A stretch of 64,000 bases of DNA from Flavipsychrobacter sp. (GCA_016787265.1 JAEUVF010000005.1:124001-188000), one strand, 5' to 3'; counted from the first letter of the stretch, positions 50,282 through 60,160 are shown. A program made the numbers and translations. The notes: generated from the sequence alone by a model not told the origin.

Positions 50282-50527
50282 ATGAAAGCGCCAAACAGAG
50301 ACTTGTTAGTGCTGGTTAAGCATGCTCGCGACAATGAAGACGCGATGGAGCGTGAATTGGTTCAACTCAACAAACTGTTGATGGATGTTGAGACACAGGA
50401 AACCTATTCACATGTGTATGAGATCATTGATTGCAACAAGTTTCGAATATCAACAGATTGTCGGCGCATTATGAAATTCATCCACAGCGGTGAACCTCCT
50501 TTTGTTTTTCTCAACAATAAGAACTGA
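50282..50527 (+). CDS. Small conserved hypothetical protein
   Basis: The 81-residue soluble protein starts MKAPNRDLLVLVKHARDNED and ends GEPPFVFLNNKN, with mixed charged helix and beta character and two cysteines (IIDCNKF, STDCRRI). No family is recognised. It lies 11 bases after the tiny lipoprotein gene and is followed by a terminator. Confidence 0.65.
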   Translation: MKAPNRDLLVLVKHARDNEDAMERELVQLNKLLMDVETQETYSHVYEIIDCNKFRISTDCRRIMKFIHSGEPPFVFLNNKN

Positions 50528-50572
50528 ACGGGTCTGAGGTAAGTAATCCTATCTCAGCAGTTGAAAAATAAG

Positions 50573-50605
50573 ATTCCGACAGGTGTGTGAAGCACCTGTC
50601 GGAAT
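50573..50605. terminator. Terminator with GACAGGTG stem
   Basis: ATTCCGACAGGTG and CACCTGTCGGAAT pair perfectly over 13 bp around a 7-base loop; TTATTTTTC follows on the minus strand, so it serves the aminotransferase gene and the small + strand genes. The stem shares GACAGGTG..CACCTGTC with the hairpin at 61056. Confidence 0.85.
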
Positions 50606-50607
50606 TA

Positions 50608-51855
50608 TTATATAAGAGCAGCCTTTAATCCGGCTAACATTACCGGAATGTCTTCTTTTTTACAGGTACCTACGCTCAGCCGATACCAGGGCGATTGAGC
50701 CGAGGCCCCAAAAGCATAAAACGGAACTACCGCCAGCTTTGCCTTGTTTAATAAATAACTGGTAACATCGGCTTGAGTGGTCAGCAATTCTCCATCAGCG
50801 GTCTGCTTTCCAACCAGGTCAACTTTAATGGTCAGGTAAATGGCCGCCTGGGGTGCAACTGAATCAACGGTGAAACCTTCTGCTTTCAGGGCCTGGAATC
50901 CTTCGTGAATCGCGCGTAAGCGGAATTCTACTTCCGATTTGAAGTGAGCGAGAAAGCGGTTAATAGCATCTTTTTCCTGGAGGTATCTGGCCACTGCTTT
51001 TTGTTCTGCCATTGGCGCCCAGGCACCTACATGGCCAAGAATAGCTTTCATTTTATCGATGATGGCGGCCGGACCAAAACTCCATCCAACCCGAACTCCT
51101 GTTGCGGCAAATACTTTAGAGATCGCATCTACAAAGATGGTGTAATCGCGCATGGCAGGCCGGAGACTAACTGGATTGTAATGCTGGATATTGCCATACG
51201 TCAGGTGCCAGTACATCTGGTCATATAAAACATAGAGTTTTTTCTCTTCGTGTCCACGGCTGGCGTTCTCAGCTAATACCAGGTCGCAGATTTTTTCCAG
51301 TTCTTCCTTTGTAAATACAGTTCCCGTTGGGTTTTGAGGAGAACAAAGTGCCAACAGACTGGCACCTTTCAAAAGAGGCTTCAGGGCTTCTGCACTGGGC
51401 ATGAAATTAGTTTCGGGTCCCGCTTCCACAACCGCATGCTCACCTCCTACAAAATGGGTATAATGATTATTATTCCAGGATGGTACTGCATACACCACTT
51501 TTTCGCCTTCATCTACAATAGCCCGGAAGATGGCATAGATTAAAGGCCGGCCACCTGCCGCAACCAGGTATTCCGCTTTAGAATAATCCAATCCCTCTCT
51601 TTCTTTAATAAAAGCCGCGATGGATTCCCGCAAATCGAGGTTACCTTCAGCCAGCGGATAGTTTGTGAAGTGAGCGCGGTATGCCTCGACGATGAAATCC
51701 TCCAGTTCCTTTGGAATGGGAAATACATTCGGATCAAAATCGCCAACGGTAAAATTGTAAATCTTTTCTCCAAGCCGGATCTTTTCCCGGATTTCCCCAC
51801 CCAATTTCACAATCTCGGATCCAATCAATGTTTCAGACAAATGACTCAGTTTCAT
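50608..51855 (-). CDS. PLP-dependent class I/II aminotransferase
   Basis: The 415-residue fold-type I enzyme has KIYNFTVGDFDPNVFPIP, the SPQNPTGTVFTKEEL segment and the PLP-binding Lys in VDAISKVFAATGVRVGW, as in aspartate/tyrosine-type aminotransferases. Length fits the family. Substrate cannot be chosen. ATG 51855 is preferred over the upstream open frame because a good -7 element (51874-51881) lies just before it. Monocistronic, divergent from the helicase gene. Confidence 0.9.
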   Translation of the reverse strand: MKLSHLSETLIGSEIVKLGGEIREKIRLGEKIYNFTVGDFDPNVFPIPKELEDFIVEAYRAHFTNYPLAEGNLDLRESIAAFIKEREGLDYSKAEYLVAAGGRPLIYAIFRAIVDEGEKVVYAVPSWNNNHYTHFVGGEHAVVEAGPETNFMPSAEALKPLLKGASLLALCSPQNPTGTVFTKEELEKICDLVLAENASRGHEEKKLYVLYDQMYWHLTYGNIQHYNPVSLRPAMRDYTIFVDAISKVFAATGVRVGWSFGPAAIIDKMKAILGHVGAWAPMAEQKAVARYLQEKDAINRFLAHFKSEVEFRLRAIHEGFQALKAEGFTVDSVAPQAAIYLTIKVDLVGKQTADGELLTTQADVTSYLLNKAKLAVVPFYAFGASAQSPWYRLSVGTCKKEDIPVMLAGLKAALI

Positions 51856-51873
51856 ATGCGGCGTTTTGCGGGG

Positions 51874-51881
51874 CAAAGGTA
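51874..51881 (-). promoter_or_regulatory. -7 element (TACCTTTG) of the aminotransferase gene
   Basis: On the minus strand TACCTTTG matches TAnnTTTG exactly, followed by a leader of about 12 bases. A TTG lies 24 bases upstream, a little far for the -33 element. Confidence 0.5.
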
Positions 51882-51918
51882 CGGAAAGGGATGCTCTGCC
51901 CGGTTCAATTGTTGACCT

Positions 51919-51926
51919 TATATTTG
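51919..51926 (+). promoter_or_regulatory. -7 element (TATATTTG) of the SNF2 gene
   Basis: TATATTTG matches TAnnTTTG exactly, 8 bases before ATG 51935, giving an almost leaderless message. No clear TTTG at -33. Confidence 0.4.
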
Positions 51927-51934
51927 CCGGCTCT

Positions 51935-54847
51935 ATGAGTAAACCGGATCGTCAAACAGCCCTCTTTCTGAAACCGAATCGCCTCCGCCAGCGTTGGTCG
52001 CCGGTGGAAGCTTTTTATATTACCAAACAGGCCAGGGGCGTGGATTTCGCCCGTGAAGCCCTGGACGCCGATGTGGCTCGCAAAGCCTTCCCTGGCTGGC
52101 CCCGGGAAGCGCAGGAATGCCTGGCAGTTTTGGGTGATGAAGCCCTTACCCAACTGGTTCAGCAACTAACCCGCACCCATGCCAAACAGAAAGCTGGTAC
52201 TTCTCTTACTGCTTATATAGATCGCTCTTTTGTGCGACAGGTACACCAGCTGTTTTCCCAATTACTGGAACAGGAGGTTGATTTGAGCTGGTACCACCAG
52301 ACGATTAATCCAAAAACCGGCAATCATCTTACGATCAGTTGTAAAGTGATGCAGCAGGTACCCGAACTGAGATTTAAGGTGGAGAAATCGGAGGCAGGAC
52401 TTGAACTGATTCCCCTGGTGAAAGTAGATTTCGAATTTGAATCCTTGAGTGAATTTCAGCGAGAGTATTTTTTTCTATTCAGGGAAAACAGTTATTGGTT
52501 GTTGAGCATGACCGACTACCAGACCCTGCAATGGCTGGCCGCGAATGATCCGGCAGTTTATGCTCAGGATCCCGCAGGATTCTCCGAACATGTTCTAAAA
52601 AGACTGGAAGCGGATTATACCATTGAGATGGGTGCTGTATTGAATAAAAATATCGTGGAAGTGGAACCCATACATGCAATTTACCTGAGTGAGATCAGTG
52701 GCAGTTTTCTGATGCTGACTCCCCGATGGAACTATGATGGGTTTTGGGTGGAAGGCGCATTCAAACTAACGGAAGAGTTTAATCGAAATGGCCAGGTATA
52801 TGTAGTAAAACGAAATCGCATAGCCGAGCAGGCATTTCACGACAAATTGCAATCGCTGCACCCGAATTTTGCCAAACAACTGAACGGGGTATTTAATCTG
52901 CCTTTTGCGGAGGCGAAAAAAAAGCACTGGTTTCTGAAAGTATATCATCGGCTTCTGGAAGAAAATGTAGAGCTGCTGGGTATGGAGTTGTTGCGTACTT
53001 TCCGGTATTCACCTTTCCCTCCGGAAACAGCATGTGTTATTTTAAAAACCATTGGCAGTTCCCTGCACATTCAATTTTCACTCCGCTTTGGTAGTGAAAC
53101 GATTCCGCTGGCCGAATTGCAAAAGTTATTGCTGGCGGGTGTAAAATCGGTTTTACTCAAGGATCACTCCATTGGTGTACTTACCGAAGAATGGTTAACG
53201 CGTTACAGTGCAATCATTAAACATGGAAAAATTAAGGGCACAGAGTTAATCGTTCCGCAGTGGATTTTACTGGGTTTGCAGAAGGAAGAGCATGCGGATA
53301 ACCAGGAACGTGAGCAATCGGGAAATTCAGCAACTGAAGGATCTTATACCTTGCGGAGAGCCATCGCAAGGGAATGGTGGGAAAAATGGCTCCACTGGCA
53401 ATCTGCCGAAACACCATTGATTCCGATTCCTTCCCTGGTGAAAGCAGTACTGAGACCGTACCAGCAGAAAGGTTTTGAATGGATTAGCTTATTATCTGAG
53501 ATAGATGCCGGAGCCTGCCTGGCGGATGATATGGGTTTAGGTAAAACACTTCAAACGATTTGTTTCCTGGCCCACCGGCAGGAGCAGCCAGGAACTGATC
53601 TTCGGTTGTCCATGATTGTTTGTCCGGCTACTTTGATGCACAACTGGAGACTGGAACTTGAAAAATTTGCACCTACCCTTCGTTCTTATATATATCATGG
53701 AACAACCCGGGATATGGAGGGCTTTCGATCTTCAGGGGCAAAAGTCCTGATTACAAGCTATGGTACGCTTCGTTCAGATATTGAAAATCTGCAGGTGGTG
53801 AATTGGGATGCTGTAGTATTGGATGAAAGTCATACCATCAAGAACCCATCTGCTCAAATTACCCGTGCAGTATATCAGCTAAAAGCTACAGCCCGGGTGG
53901 CTTTAAGTGGTACCCCGGTGATGAATAATACGTTCGATTTGTATGCTCAATTGCAGTTCCTGGTTCCCGGCTTGTTTGGTCAGCCTGAATTTTTCCGAAA
54001 GGAATACGCGCATCCGATTGATCGCGAACGCAATGAGGAAAAAGTGCAGGCATTAAAACAACTGACGGCGCCTTTTGTGTTGCGAAGAACCAAACAGCAG
54101 GTTGCTACTGATCTGCCGCCGAAAACAGAATCGGTGATGTGGTGTGAGATGTCGCCGGATCAGAAAGCGCTGTATGATGAAACCAAAAGCCAGATCCGGG
54201 ACAGTATTTTCCTGAATATCCAGCAGGAAGGAATTGGTAAGAGTAAACTCTCGATTCTGGCGGGAATGCAGAAACTGCGACAGATTTGCGCTGCGCCTGC
54301 ATTGTTAAAGGAGAGCGGATTGGTGCAGGCAGACTCTGTGAAAATCGAAGTGCTGATGGAGGAGTTGCAGCACAATCTCCGTTCTAATAAAGTATTGGTG
54401 TTTTCACAATTTAAGGGAATGTTGCATCTCATTGGAAGGGCCTGCCAGCAGGCGGGCCTTGCCTATTATCATTTTGATGGTGAAACGCCACCGGCGAAAC
54501 GAGCCGAACTGGTTGAACAGTTCCAGGCCCCGGATAATGAAGTGAATATTTTCCTGATCAGTCTGAAAGCAGGCAATACCGGTTTGACATTAACGGCCGC
54601 AGATTATGTGTTCCTGGTAGATCCCTGGTGGAATACGGCAGTTCAGCAGCAGGCGGTTGACCGGGCTTACCGGATCGGGCAAACCAAAAACGTATTTGCC
54701 TACCAGATGATCTGTAAGGATACCATCGAAGAAAAAATCATTGAATTGCAGCAGCGGAAGCGAGACTTGTCTGAAGCATTGATTACGGAGGAGGAAGGCT
54801 TTATCAAACAACTTTCGCTGGACGATCTGCAATATTTGTTCTCCTAA
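51935..54847 (+). CDS. SNF2-family DEAD/DEAH-type helicase/ATPase
   Basis: The 970-residue protein is a bacterial SNF2/RapA-like ATPase. An N-terminal region of about 500 residues precedes the motor; the motor has LADDMGLGKTLQTICFLAHR (motif I), VVLDESHTIKNP (motif II), ALSGTPVMNN (motif III) and, at the C-terminal half, FSQFKGMLHLI, GNTGLTLTAADYVFLVDPWWN and QAVDRAYRIGQ (motif VI). It probably remodels nucleoprotein or recycles RNA polymerase. ATG 51935 was chosen because of the promoter element at 51919; the frame is open upstream without homology. Confidence 0.93.
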   Translation: MSKPDRQTALFLKPNRLRQRWSPVEAFYITKQARGVDFAREALDADVARKAFPGWPREAQECLAVLGDEALTQLVQQLTRTHAKQKAGTSLTAYIDRSFVRQVHQLFSQLLEQEVDLSWYHQTINPKTGNHLTISCKVMQQVPELRFKVEKSEAGLELIPLVKVDFEFESLSEFQREYFFLFRENSYWLLSMTDYQTLQWLAANDPAVYAQDPAGFSEHVLKRLEADYTIEMGAVLNKNIVEVEPIHAIYLSEISGSFLMLTPRWNYDGFWVEGAFKLTEEFNRNGQVYVVKRNRIAEQAFHDKLQSLHPNFAKQLNGVFNLPFAEAKKKHWFLKVYHRLLEENVELLGMELLRTFRYSPFPPETACVILKTIGSSLHIQFSLRFGSETIPLAELQKLLLAGVKSVLLKDHSIGVLTEEWLTRYSAIIKHGKIKGTELIVPQWILLGLQKEEHADNQEREQSGNSATEGSYTLRRAIAREWWEKWLHWQSAETPLIPIPSLVKAVLRPYQQKGFEWISLLSEIDAGACLADDMGLGKTLQTICFLAHRQEQPGTDLRLSMIVCPATLMHNWRLELEKFAPTLRSYIYHGTTRDMEGFRSSGAKVLITSYGTLRSDIENLQVVNWDAVVLDESHTIKNPSAQITRAVYQLKATARVALSGTPVMNNTFDLYAQLQFLVPGLFGQPEFFRKEYAHPIDRERNEEKVQALKQLTAPFVLRRTKQQVATDLPPKTESVMWCEMSPDQKALYDETKSQIRDSIFLNIQQEGIGKSKLSILAGMQKLRQICAAPALLKESGLVQADSVKIEVLMEELQHNLRSNKVLVFSQFKGMLHLIGRACQQAGLAYYHFDGETPPAKRAELVEQFQAPDNEVNIFLISLKAGNTGLTLTAADYVFLVDPWWNTAVQQQAVDRAYRIGQTKNVFAYQMICKDTIEEKIIELQQRKRDLSEALITEEEGFIKQLSLDDLQYLFS

Positions 54848-54849
54848 CC

Positions 54850-54894
54850 CTTCACCGGTCGGGTGCCACCCGACCGGTGACCCGACCGGTGAAG
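54850..54894. repeat. Palindromic repeat with duplicated right arm
   Basis: CTTCACCGGTCGGGT pairs with ACCCGACCGGTGAAG (54880-54894) over 15 bp. An inner copy of the right arm (CACCCGACCGGTG, 54867-54879) also pairs with it, so two hairpins compete. It shares the core CCCGACCGG and the arm-arm-arm layout with the repeats at 21989-22100. No T-run follows. Confidence 0.7.
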
Positions 54895-54930
54895 TGACAA
54901 AAGGCACGCAAGGATTCGGGGAAGAATGGG

Positions 54931-54937
54931 TACTTTG
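54931..54937 (+). promoter_or_regulatory. Possible -7 element of the thioredoxin gene
   Basis: GTACTTTGCCTCAA resembles TAACTTTGCGCCTCAA at the purF promoter, about 15 bases before ATG 54953. It is one base from the TAnnTTTG consensus and lacks a -33 partner. Confidence 0.35.
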
Positions 54938-54952
54938 CCTCAAATATTTGAG

Positions 54953-55318
54953 ATGGCAACCATTAAATTAACAACGGAACAGTTTAAAGAGCAGGTTTTT
55001 AACTATGAGGGTGCTACGGAATGGTCGTATACTGGTACGCTGCCTGCCATTGTAGATTTTTATGCAGACTGGTGCGGTCCCTGTAAAATGGTAGCCCCGA
55101 TTCTGGAGGATCTGGCTAAAGAATATGAAGGGAAACTGCTGATTTATAAAGTGGACACCGATGCGGAACAGGAGCTGAGTGCGGTTTTTGGCATCCAGAG
55201 TATTCCTACACTTCTTTTTATTCCGGTTGGGTCTCAACCCATGATGCAACCCGGCGCACTTCCCAAGGCAGCGTTGAAACAGATCATCAATGACCACCTG
55301 ATCGTTAAGCAGGATTAA
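54953..55318 (+). CDS. trxA: Thioredoxin
   Basis: The 121-residue cytoplasmic thioredoxin has the active site DWCGPCK, YKVDTDAEQELSAVFGIQSIPT with the conserved cis-Pro, and a C-terminal helix. The length and lack of signal peptide fit a general disulfide reductase for ribonucleotide reductase and peroxidases. ATG 54953 is taken because the frame upstream of it is the leader. Repeat 54850 separates it from the helicase gene. Confidence 0.93.
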   Translation: MATIKLTTEQFKEQVFNYEGATEWSYTGTLPAIVDFYADWCGPCKMVAPILEDLAKEYEGKLLIYKVDTDAEQELSAVFGIQSIPTLLFIPVGSQPMMQPGALPKAALKQIINDHLIVKQD

Positions 55319-55417
55319 TTCGGCTATTCTTTCCTGTTAGAAAATAAATTTCGGTCCCGGATGGGAGATTGGTTTAGTTGGCGGTCTAGTATCCATAACT
55401 ATAACCAAAAAACCATT

Positions 55418-58400
55418 ATGAGACGACTACTATGTTTGTTGTCCCTTTTTTGCATTTCTGCAATCACTGCATGGGGACAAGACATTACTGTGAAAGGAAG
55501 GGTAATCAACGAAGCCAGTGGGAAACCATTGGAAGGAATTTCAGTAACGATTAAAGGATCCGACAGGGGGACTTCAACCAATGCGGAAGGACAATTCTCC
55601 ATTCAGGCACCCGGAAACGGCACCCTGGTTTTCAGTGGTATCGGATTTAGCCAACTGGAGAAAGCAATCAACAATTCCGGCCAGGTTGAAATCCGCTTAA
55701 AGGAAACCGCCGGCCAATTGGATGCGGTAGTCGTAACCGCACTAGGCGTGCAAAGGCAGAAAAAAAGTCTGGGTTATGCCACCCAGCAAATCTCCAATGA
55801 TGATCTGGCAATCGGGCGTGAAAACAATGTAGCCAATGCCTTGCAGGGCAGGGCTGCTGGGGTGGTGATCAATCGTACCTCCGGTGGACCAGGGTCTTCT
55901 TCGCGTATTTCACTTCGTGGAGAAAGATCATTGAATACCGGTGCAACCGCCAACCAACCACTAATCGTAATTGACGGGGTACCTGTTGACAATACAGTAC
56001 GTGGCGGAGCTGCCGAGTTCGGCGGGTCAGACGGGGGGGATGCCATTGGCAACCTCAATCCGGATGATATTGAGAGTATGAACATATTGCGCGGACCAAA
56101 CGCTGCCGCACTTTATGGCGCGCGTGCAAACAACGGGGTGTTGGTTATTACTACCAAAAAAGGCCGCAAACAAAAGGGCCTGGGTATTACGTATAATCTT
56201 AATACCTCTATGGATGAGCCATCTTACAAAGTAAAACTACAGGATCAGTATGCGCAGGGAAATGCCATTGGCACGTATTCCGCAACTAATGAGGAAAGCT
56301 GGGGACCAAAAATTACTGGCCAGGCCATTAACAACTGGAAAGGAGAAGAATATCCGGCTGCTGCCCAGGATCATGTTAGTGCCTTACTGGAAAGAGGTCT
56401 GAATGTAAATAATAACGTTAGTCTGAGTACAGGATCTGAAAAAGCACAGCTGCGCCTTTCTTACAGCAATCAGTATGCGAAGGGTATGATCCCAACCAAT
56501 ACCCAGAATAAAAACACCATTTTATTAAGAGGTACCAGCGATCTGGGTAAACTGAATATTGACCTGAAGGTGAATTATATCAACCAGGTAATCAAAGGCA
56601 GACCAACCGGTGGAGAAGAAGCACTGAATCCGTATTCTGATTTATTGCGTATGCCCACTACCGTTAGAAATTCGGACTTGAGAGATTATATCGATAATTC
56701 AGGTACACTTCCCCGCTCAAATTTCTTCCTTCCCAACAGCTCACTGATTGTTAACCCTTATTGGGTAATCAATAAAGTTGTGCCGAATGAAGTGAGAAAC
56801 CGGATCATCGCAAGTGGTTCAGTGCGGTACAACCTGATGAAAGGAATGAACCTGACCGGACGCGTAGGTATTGATCGCTATAATGATGATAATGATCGCC
56901 GTGTTTATTCAGGAACTCCCACTGCGTTTACCAGTACAAGTACCGGAGGCCAGTATTCTTATGACCGTTACAATGTTACGGAACTTAATATGGATGCTTT
57001 CCTGGATTATACCACAGATCTGTCTGATGATTTCTCACTGAATGCATTATTAGGAACCAGCGTTCGGAAAAATAAAGTACAGAGTGCTACAGCTGGTGCT
57101 GGTGGATTGGATATTCCGGATCTGTTCATTATCTCCAATGGTCGTGCTATCAGTGGTACCAGCAGTTTGACCAAGCAGGAATTGCAATCTGTTTATGGTA
57201 CTGCTCAGATCGGCTATCGCAATGCAATATTCCTTGACCTGACTGGCAGAAACGACTGGGCTTCCACCCTACCCTCTCAGAACCGTAGTTATTTTTACCC
57301 TTCTGCCTCATTGAGTGCGGTAATAAGTGACCTGGCCGAATTGCCGTCCTGGATAAACTACCTTAAATTGAGGAGTTCGTATGCATTTGTGGGAAAAGAT
57401 GCTACACCCTACAGCCTGGCTCAAACCCTGGTAGCTGATGTGGGCGTAGCAGGAACCATTCTGCGTAACCGTGGTGTGCTGGTTAATCCCAATCTTAAAC
57501 CTGAGCAGACAAGGGCCCTGGAACTTGGAACCGAAATGGCGTTTCTTGGAAGCCGTCTGACAGTAGACTTCACTTATTATAATACAGCTTCAATCAACCA
57601 GATCATCAATCTGCCGTTGCCGTTTAGTTCCGGATTTACGAGTCGCGCTATCAATGCAGGTGAGATCAGAAACAAAGGTATTGAACTGTTGTTGACAGGT
57701 AAGATCCTGAAAAATCCGGCCGGACTCAATTGGAATATGTCGCTCAATTTCAGCAGAAACCGTAACAAGGTGGAAGAGCTGGATCCGCAACAAAAAACCT
57801 TCCTGTTGGGTAGCACCCGGATTGGAGATCTGAAAGCAGATGAGGGGACCCGAATTGGTGAAATGTTTGTTCGTTCATTCCAGCGCGATGAGGAAGGACT
57901 GGTGCAGATTGGCGCGAATGGATTGCCATTGGTAACTGGCCGTACGTTTTATGCAGGTAATGTTTTCCCTGATTGGACCGGAGGCATTAACAACTCATTT
58001 TCATATAAAAACTGGAGTCTTGATTTCCTCGTTGATGCAAGGGTTGGCGGAGTAGTAGCATCTCATACCCAGGCAGTATTAGCCGGTTTGGGAAAATTGC
58101 CGCAGACACTGGAAGGAAGAGAAAACAACGACTTCATTGCGGAAGGCGTATTAGCAGGTACAAAAACTCCCAATAACATCGCAATCAATCCAAGAGCTTA
58201 CTGGCAGGCAATTGGTGGTCGCGCGAATCCAATAGGAGAAGCGTGGATTTATGATGCAACTGCCATTCGTTTGCGTCAGCTGACACTTGGTTATAAACTT
58301 CCCCAGCGTTTTTCTACCAAACTAAAGATGAATGCGATTGACCTTTCACTATATGGCCGTAACCTGTTCTTCTTCTATAAGGATGCACCATTTGATCCGG

Positions 58401-58498
58401 AAGTAGCACTGAGCTCCGCGCTGAATGGCCAGGGGGTTGATTTTTATTCTTTGCCAACAGCCAGAAGTTATGGTGTTAATCTAACTGTTTCCTTCTGA
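55418..58498 (+). CDS. SusC/RagA-family TonB-linked outer membrane protein, second copy
   Basis: The 1026-residue importer has a signal peptide ending near TAWGQ, a regulatory-like domain (ITVKGRVINEASGKPLEGISV) and a plug with VVVTALGVQRQKKSLG, the IDGVPVDN loop and NPDDIESMNILRGPNAAALYG. A barrel ending in NLTVSF follows. ATG 55418 is used; the upstream open frame is leader. The SusD partner starts 30 bases downstream. There is no glycosidase, lyase or sensor beside it, so the ligand cannot be inferred; it could be a glycan, peptide or siderophore-type substrate. Confidence 0.95.
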   Translation: MRRLLCLLSLFCISAITAWGQDITVKGRVINEASGKPLEGISVTIKGSDRGTSTNAEGQFSIQAPGNGTLVFSGIGFSQLEKAINNSGQVEIRLKETAGQLDAVVVTALGVQRQKKSLGYATQQISNDDLAIGRENNVANALQGRAAGVVINRTSGGPGSSSRISLRGERSLNTGATANQPLIVIDGVPVDNTVRGGAAEFGGSDGGDAIGNLNPDDIESMNILRGPNAAALYGARANNGVLVITTKKGRKQKGLGITYNLNTSMDEPSYKVKLQDQYAQGNAIGTYSATNEESWGPKITGQAINNWKGEEYPAAAQDHVSALLERGLNVNNNVSLSTGSEKAQLRLSYSNQYAKGMIPTNTQNKNTILLRGTSDLGKLNIDLKVNYINQVIKGRPTGGEEALNPYSDLLRMPTTVRNSDLRDYIDNSGTLPRSNFFLPNSSLIVNPYWVINKVVPNEVRNRIIASGSVRYNLMKGMNLTGRVGIDRYNDDNDRRVYSGTPTAFTSTSTGGQYSYDRYNVTELNMDAFLDYTTDLSDDFSLNALLGTSVRKNKVQSATAGAGGLDIPDLFIISNGRAISGTSSLTKQELQSVYGTAQIGYRNAIFLDLTGRNDWASTLPSQNRSYFYPSASLSAVISDLAELPSWINYLKLRSSYAFVGKDATPYSLAQTLVADVGVAGTILRNRGVLVNPNLKPEQTRALELGTEMAFLGSRLTVDFTYYNTASINQIINLPLPFSSGFTSRAINAGEIRNKGIELLLTGKILKNPAGLNWNMSLNFSRNRNKVEELDPQQKTFLLGSTRIGDLKADEGTRIGEMFVRSFQRDEEGLVQIGANGLPLVTGRTFYAGNVFPDWTGGINNSFSYKNWSLDFLVDARVGGVVASHTQAVLAGLGKLPQTLEGRENNDFIAEGVLAGTKTPNNIAINPRAYWQAIGGRANPIGEAWIYDATAIRLRQLTLGYKLPQRFSTKLKMNAIDLSLYGRNLFFFYKDAPFDPEVALSSALNGQGVDFYSLPTARSYGVNLTVSF

Positions 58499-58528
58499 TC
58501 AATTTTCTCTGTATAAAATAAAAATAAG

Positions 58529-60073
58529 ATGAAAACAAAACTCATATATACATTTTTGATCGCAGGTATGGTGGGAACCGGCTGCGTCAAACATTTCGAT
58601 GATCTGAATACGGATCCTAACAGTCCCTCCCTGGAGAATCCTGCAGTAGCTGCAGGTGCGGCCAATGCATTATTTTCTTCAGCTGTTTCACGTGGACTAA
58701 TGTTATCAAATGAATTTCAGCGGGTACAGGCTCTTTATGCTGATTTATACGGTCAGTATTTCGCAACATCTGCCACTTATTTTAACAGCGACCGTTACCA
58801 GGTTAATCAGGCCTGGCTGGATGCCGGATGGAATCTGTTTTATCCAAGAGATATTAAAAACCTGGTGGATATTATTAAGAGTCCGAATGCCAATAACAAT
58901 CAAAAGCAGATTGCACGTATCTGGAAAGTATTTCTGTTTCACCGGATGGTAGATTTCTATGGTGATATACCCTATTTTGATGCAGGTGATCCAACCAAGC
59001 CGGAAAAGTTTGACAGCCAGCGTGAAATCTATACCGACTTTTTTAATGAACTGACCGAAGCTGTGAATGCAATCGATGCAGGTGGTTCGTATGATGCCAA
59101 GGATGTGATTTATGCGGGCAGTACGGCAAAATGGAAAGCATTTGGAAACACCCTTAGATTGCGTCTTGCACTTCGGATCTCCAATGTGGATCCAGTAAAA
59201 GCAAAAGCAGAGGCAGAAGCTGCAATTGCTTCCGGTGTGTTCGCCAGCAATGCTGACAATGCACTTGCTAAAGTGAGCAACCAACTGCCGAATGCCCTAA
59301 ACCAAATCACGGGTTTCAACGAGTTCCGGATGAGTGCTACTATGGAGAGTGTGATGAACGGCTACAAGGATCCGAGAATTGGAGAATATTTTAGTCCGGT
59401 TGGTTCTACTGGTGATGCAGCCTACATTGGTAAATACAATGGGATTCGGAATGGTTCTTCTACAACCGATCTGGGCCTGGCAGAAAATCAGAATAAAAAC
59501 AACTCGAATGTTGGGGTGCGATTTTTACCTGAAAATCAATTTACCAATCCGCGTATTGTACTGACCTATGCTGAAGCCTGTTTTTTATTGGCTGAAGCGA
59601 AATTAAAGGGATATGTAGCTCCGGGGGATGCAAAAACCTGGTATGAAAATGGAATTCGCGCTTCTATGAATCAGTTTGGTATTACGAATAGCAGCATTAT
59701 CAATGCGTATATTTCCAGCGTAAGTGATCTGCCAACGATACCCGAACAGACTACTGTACCCGTTTCAGTACTACCGGTTGCTTTTTCTCAAGTGGAAGCC
59801 GAGCAATTGGAGCAGATCCACATACAAAAATGGCTGGCCGTTTACCCGGATGGATTTGAAGCCTGGGCGAATTTTCGTCGAACTGGTTTCCCACGGTTTT
59901 ATGTACCGGCAAACTATGATCCAACCAGTGATGTAACACCTGGAAATTTTATTCAGCGATTGCCCTATACGGATAATATGAAAAGCCGAAATACTTCCGG
60001 AGTTGCTGCTGCTGAAACGAGAATGGGAGGTAATGGACAGGCCGTGAAACTTTGGTTTGCGGGAGGGAATTAA
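58529..60073 (+). CDS. SusD/RagB-family lipoprotein (SusD-like_2 type)
   Basis: The 514-residue lipoprotein has lipobox VGTGC (Cys19), then the SusD-like_2 opening HFDDLNTDPNSPSLENPAVA, with helical repeats (RIWKVFLFHRMVDFYGDIPYFDA) and a C-terminal QKWLAVYPDGFEAWANFRRTGFP typical of the family. It is 30 bases after its susC partner. This subgroup is often found with SusC proteins outside classical polysaccharide loci. Followed by a strong terminator. Confidence 0.93.
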   Translation: MKTKLIYTFLIAGMVGTGCVKHFDDLNTDPNSPSLENPAVAAGAANALFSSAVSRGLMLSNEFQRVQALYADLYGQYFATSATYFNSDRYQVNQAWLDAGWNLFYPRDIKNLVDIIKSPNANNNQKQIARIWKVFLFHRMVDFYGDIPYFDAGDPTKPEKFDSQREIYTDFFNELTEAVNAIDAGGSYDAKDVIYAGSTAKWKAFGNTLRLRLALRISNVDPVKAKAEAEAAIASGVFASNADNALAKVSNQLPNALNQITGFNEFRMSATMESVMNGYKDPRIGEYFSPVGSTGDAAYIGKYNGIRNGSSTTDLGLAENQNKNNSNVGVRFLPENQFTNPRIVLTYAEACFLLAEAKLKGYVAPGDAKTWYENGIRASMNQFGITNSSIINAYISSVSDLPTIPEQTTVPVSVLPVAFSQVEAEQLEQIHIQKWLAVYPDGFEAWANFRRTGFPRFYVPANYDPTSDVTPGNFIQRLPYTDNMKSRNTSGVAAAETRMGGNGQAVKLWFAGGN

Positions 60074-60090
60074 AAGAAAGAACATAAATA

Positions 60091-60122
60091 AAAGCCGCTT
60101 CCAAAATGAAGCGGCTTTTTTT
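60091..60122 (+). terminator. Terminator of the second susCD pair
   Basis: AAAGCCGCTTC and GAAGCGGCTTT pair around CAAAAT and are followed by a T-run; the A-run on the left lets it also stop the minus-strand gene at 60161. Confidence 0.92.
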
Positions 60123-60160
60123 CACACAACCTATCAGGACGACAACGTCGGATTTTTTAG

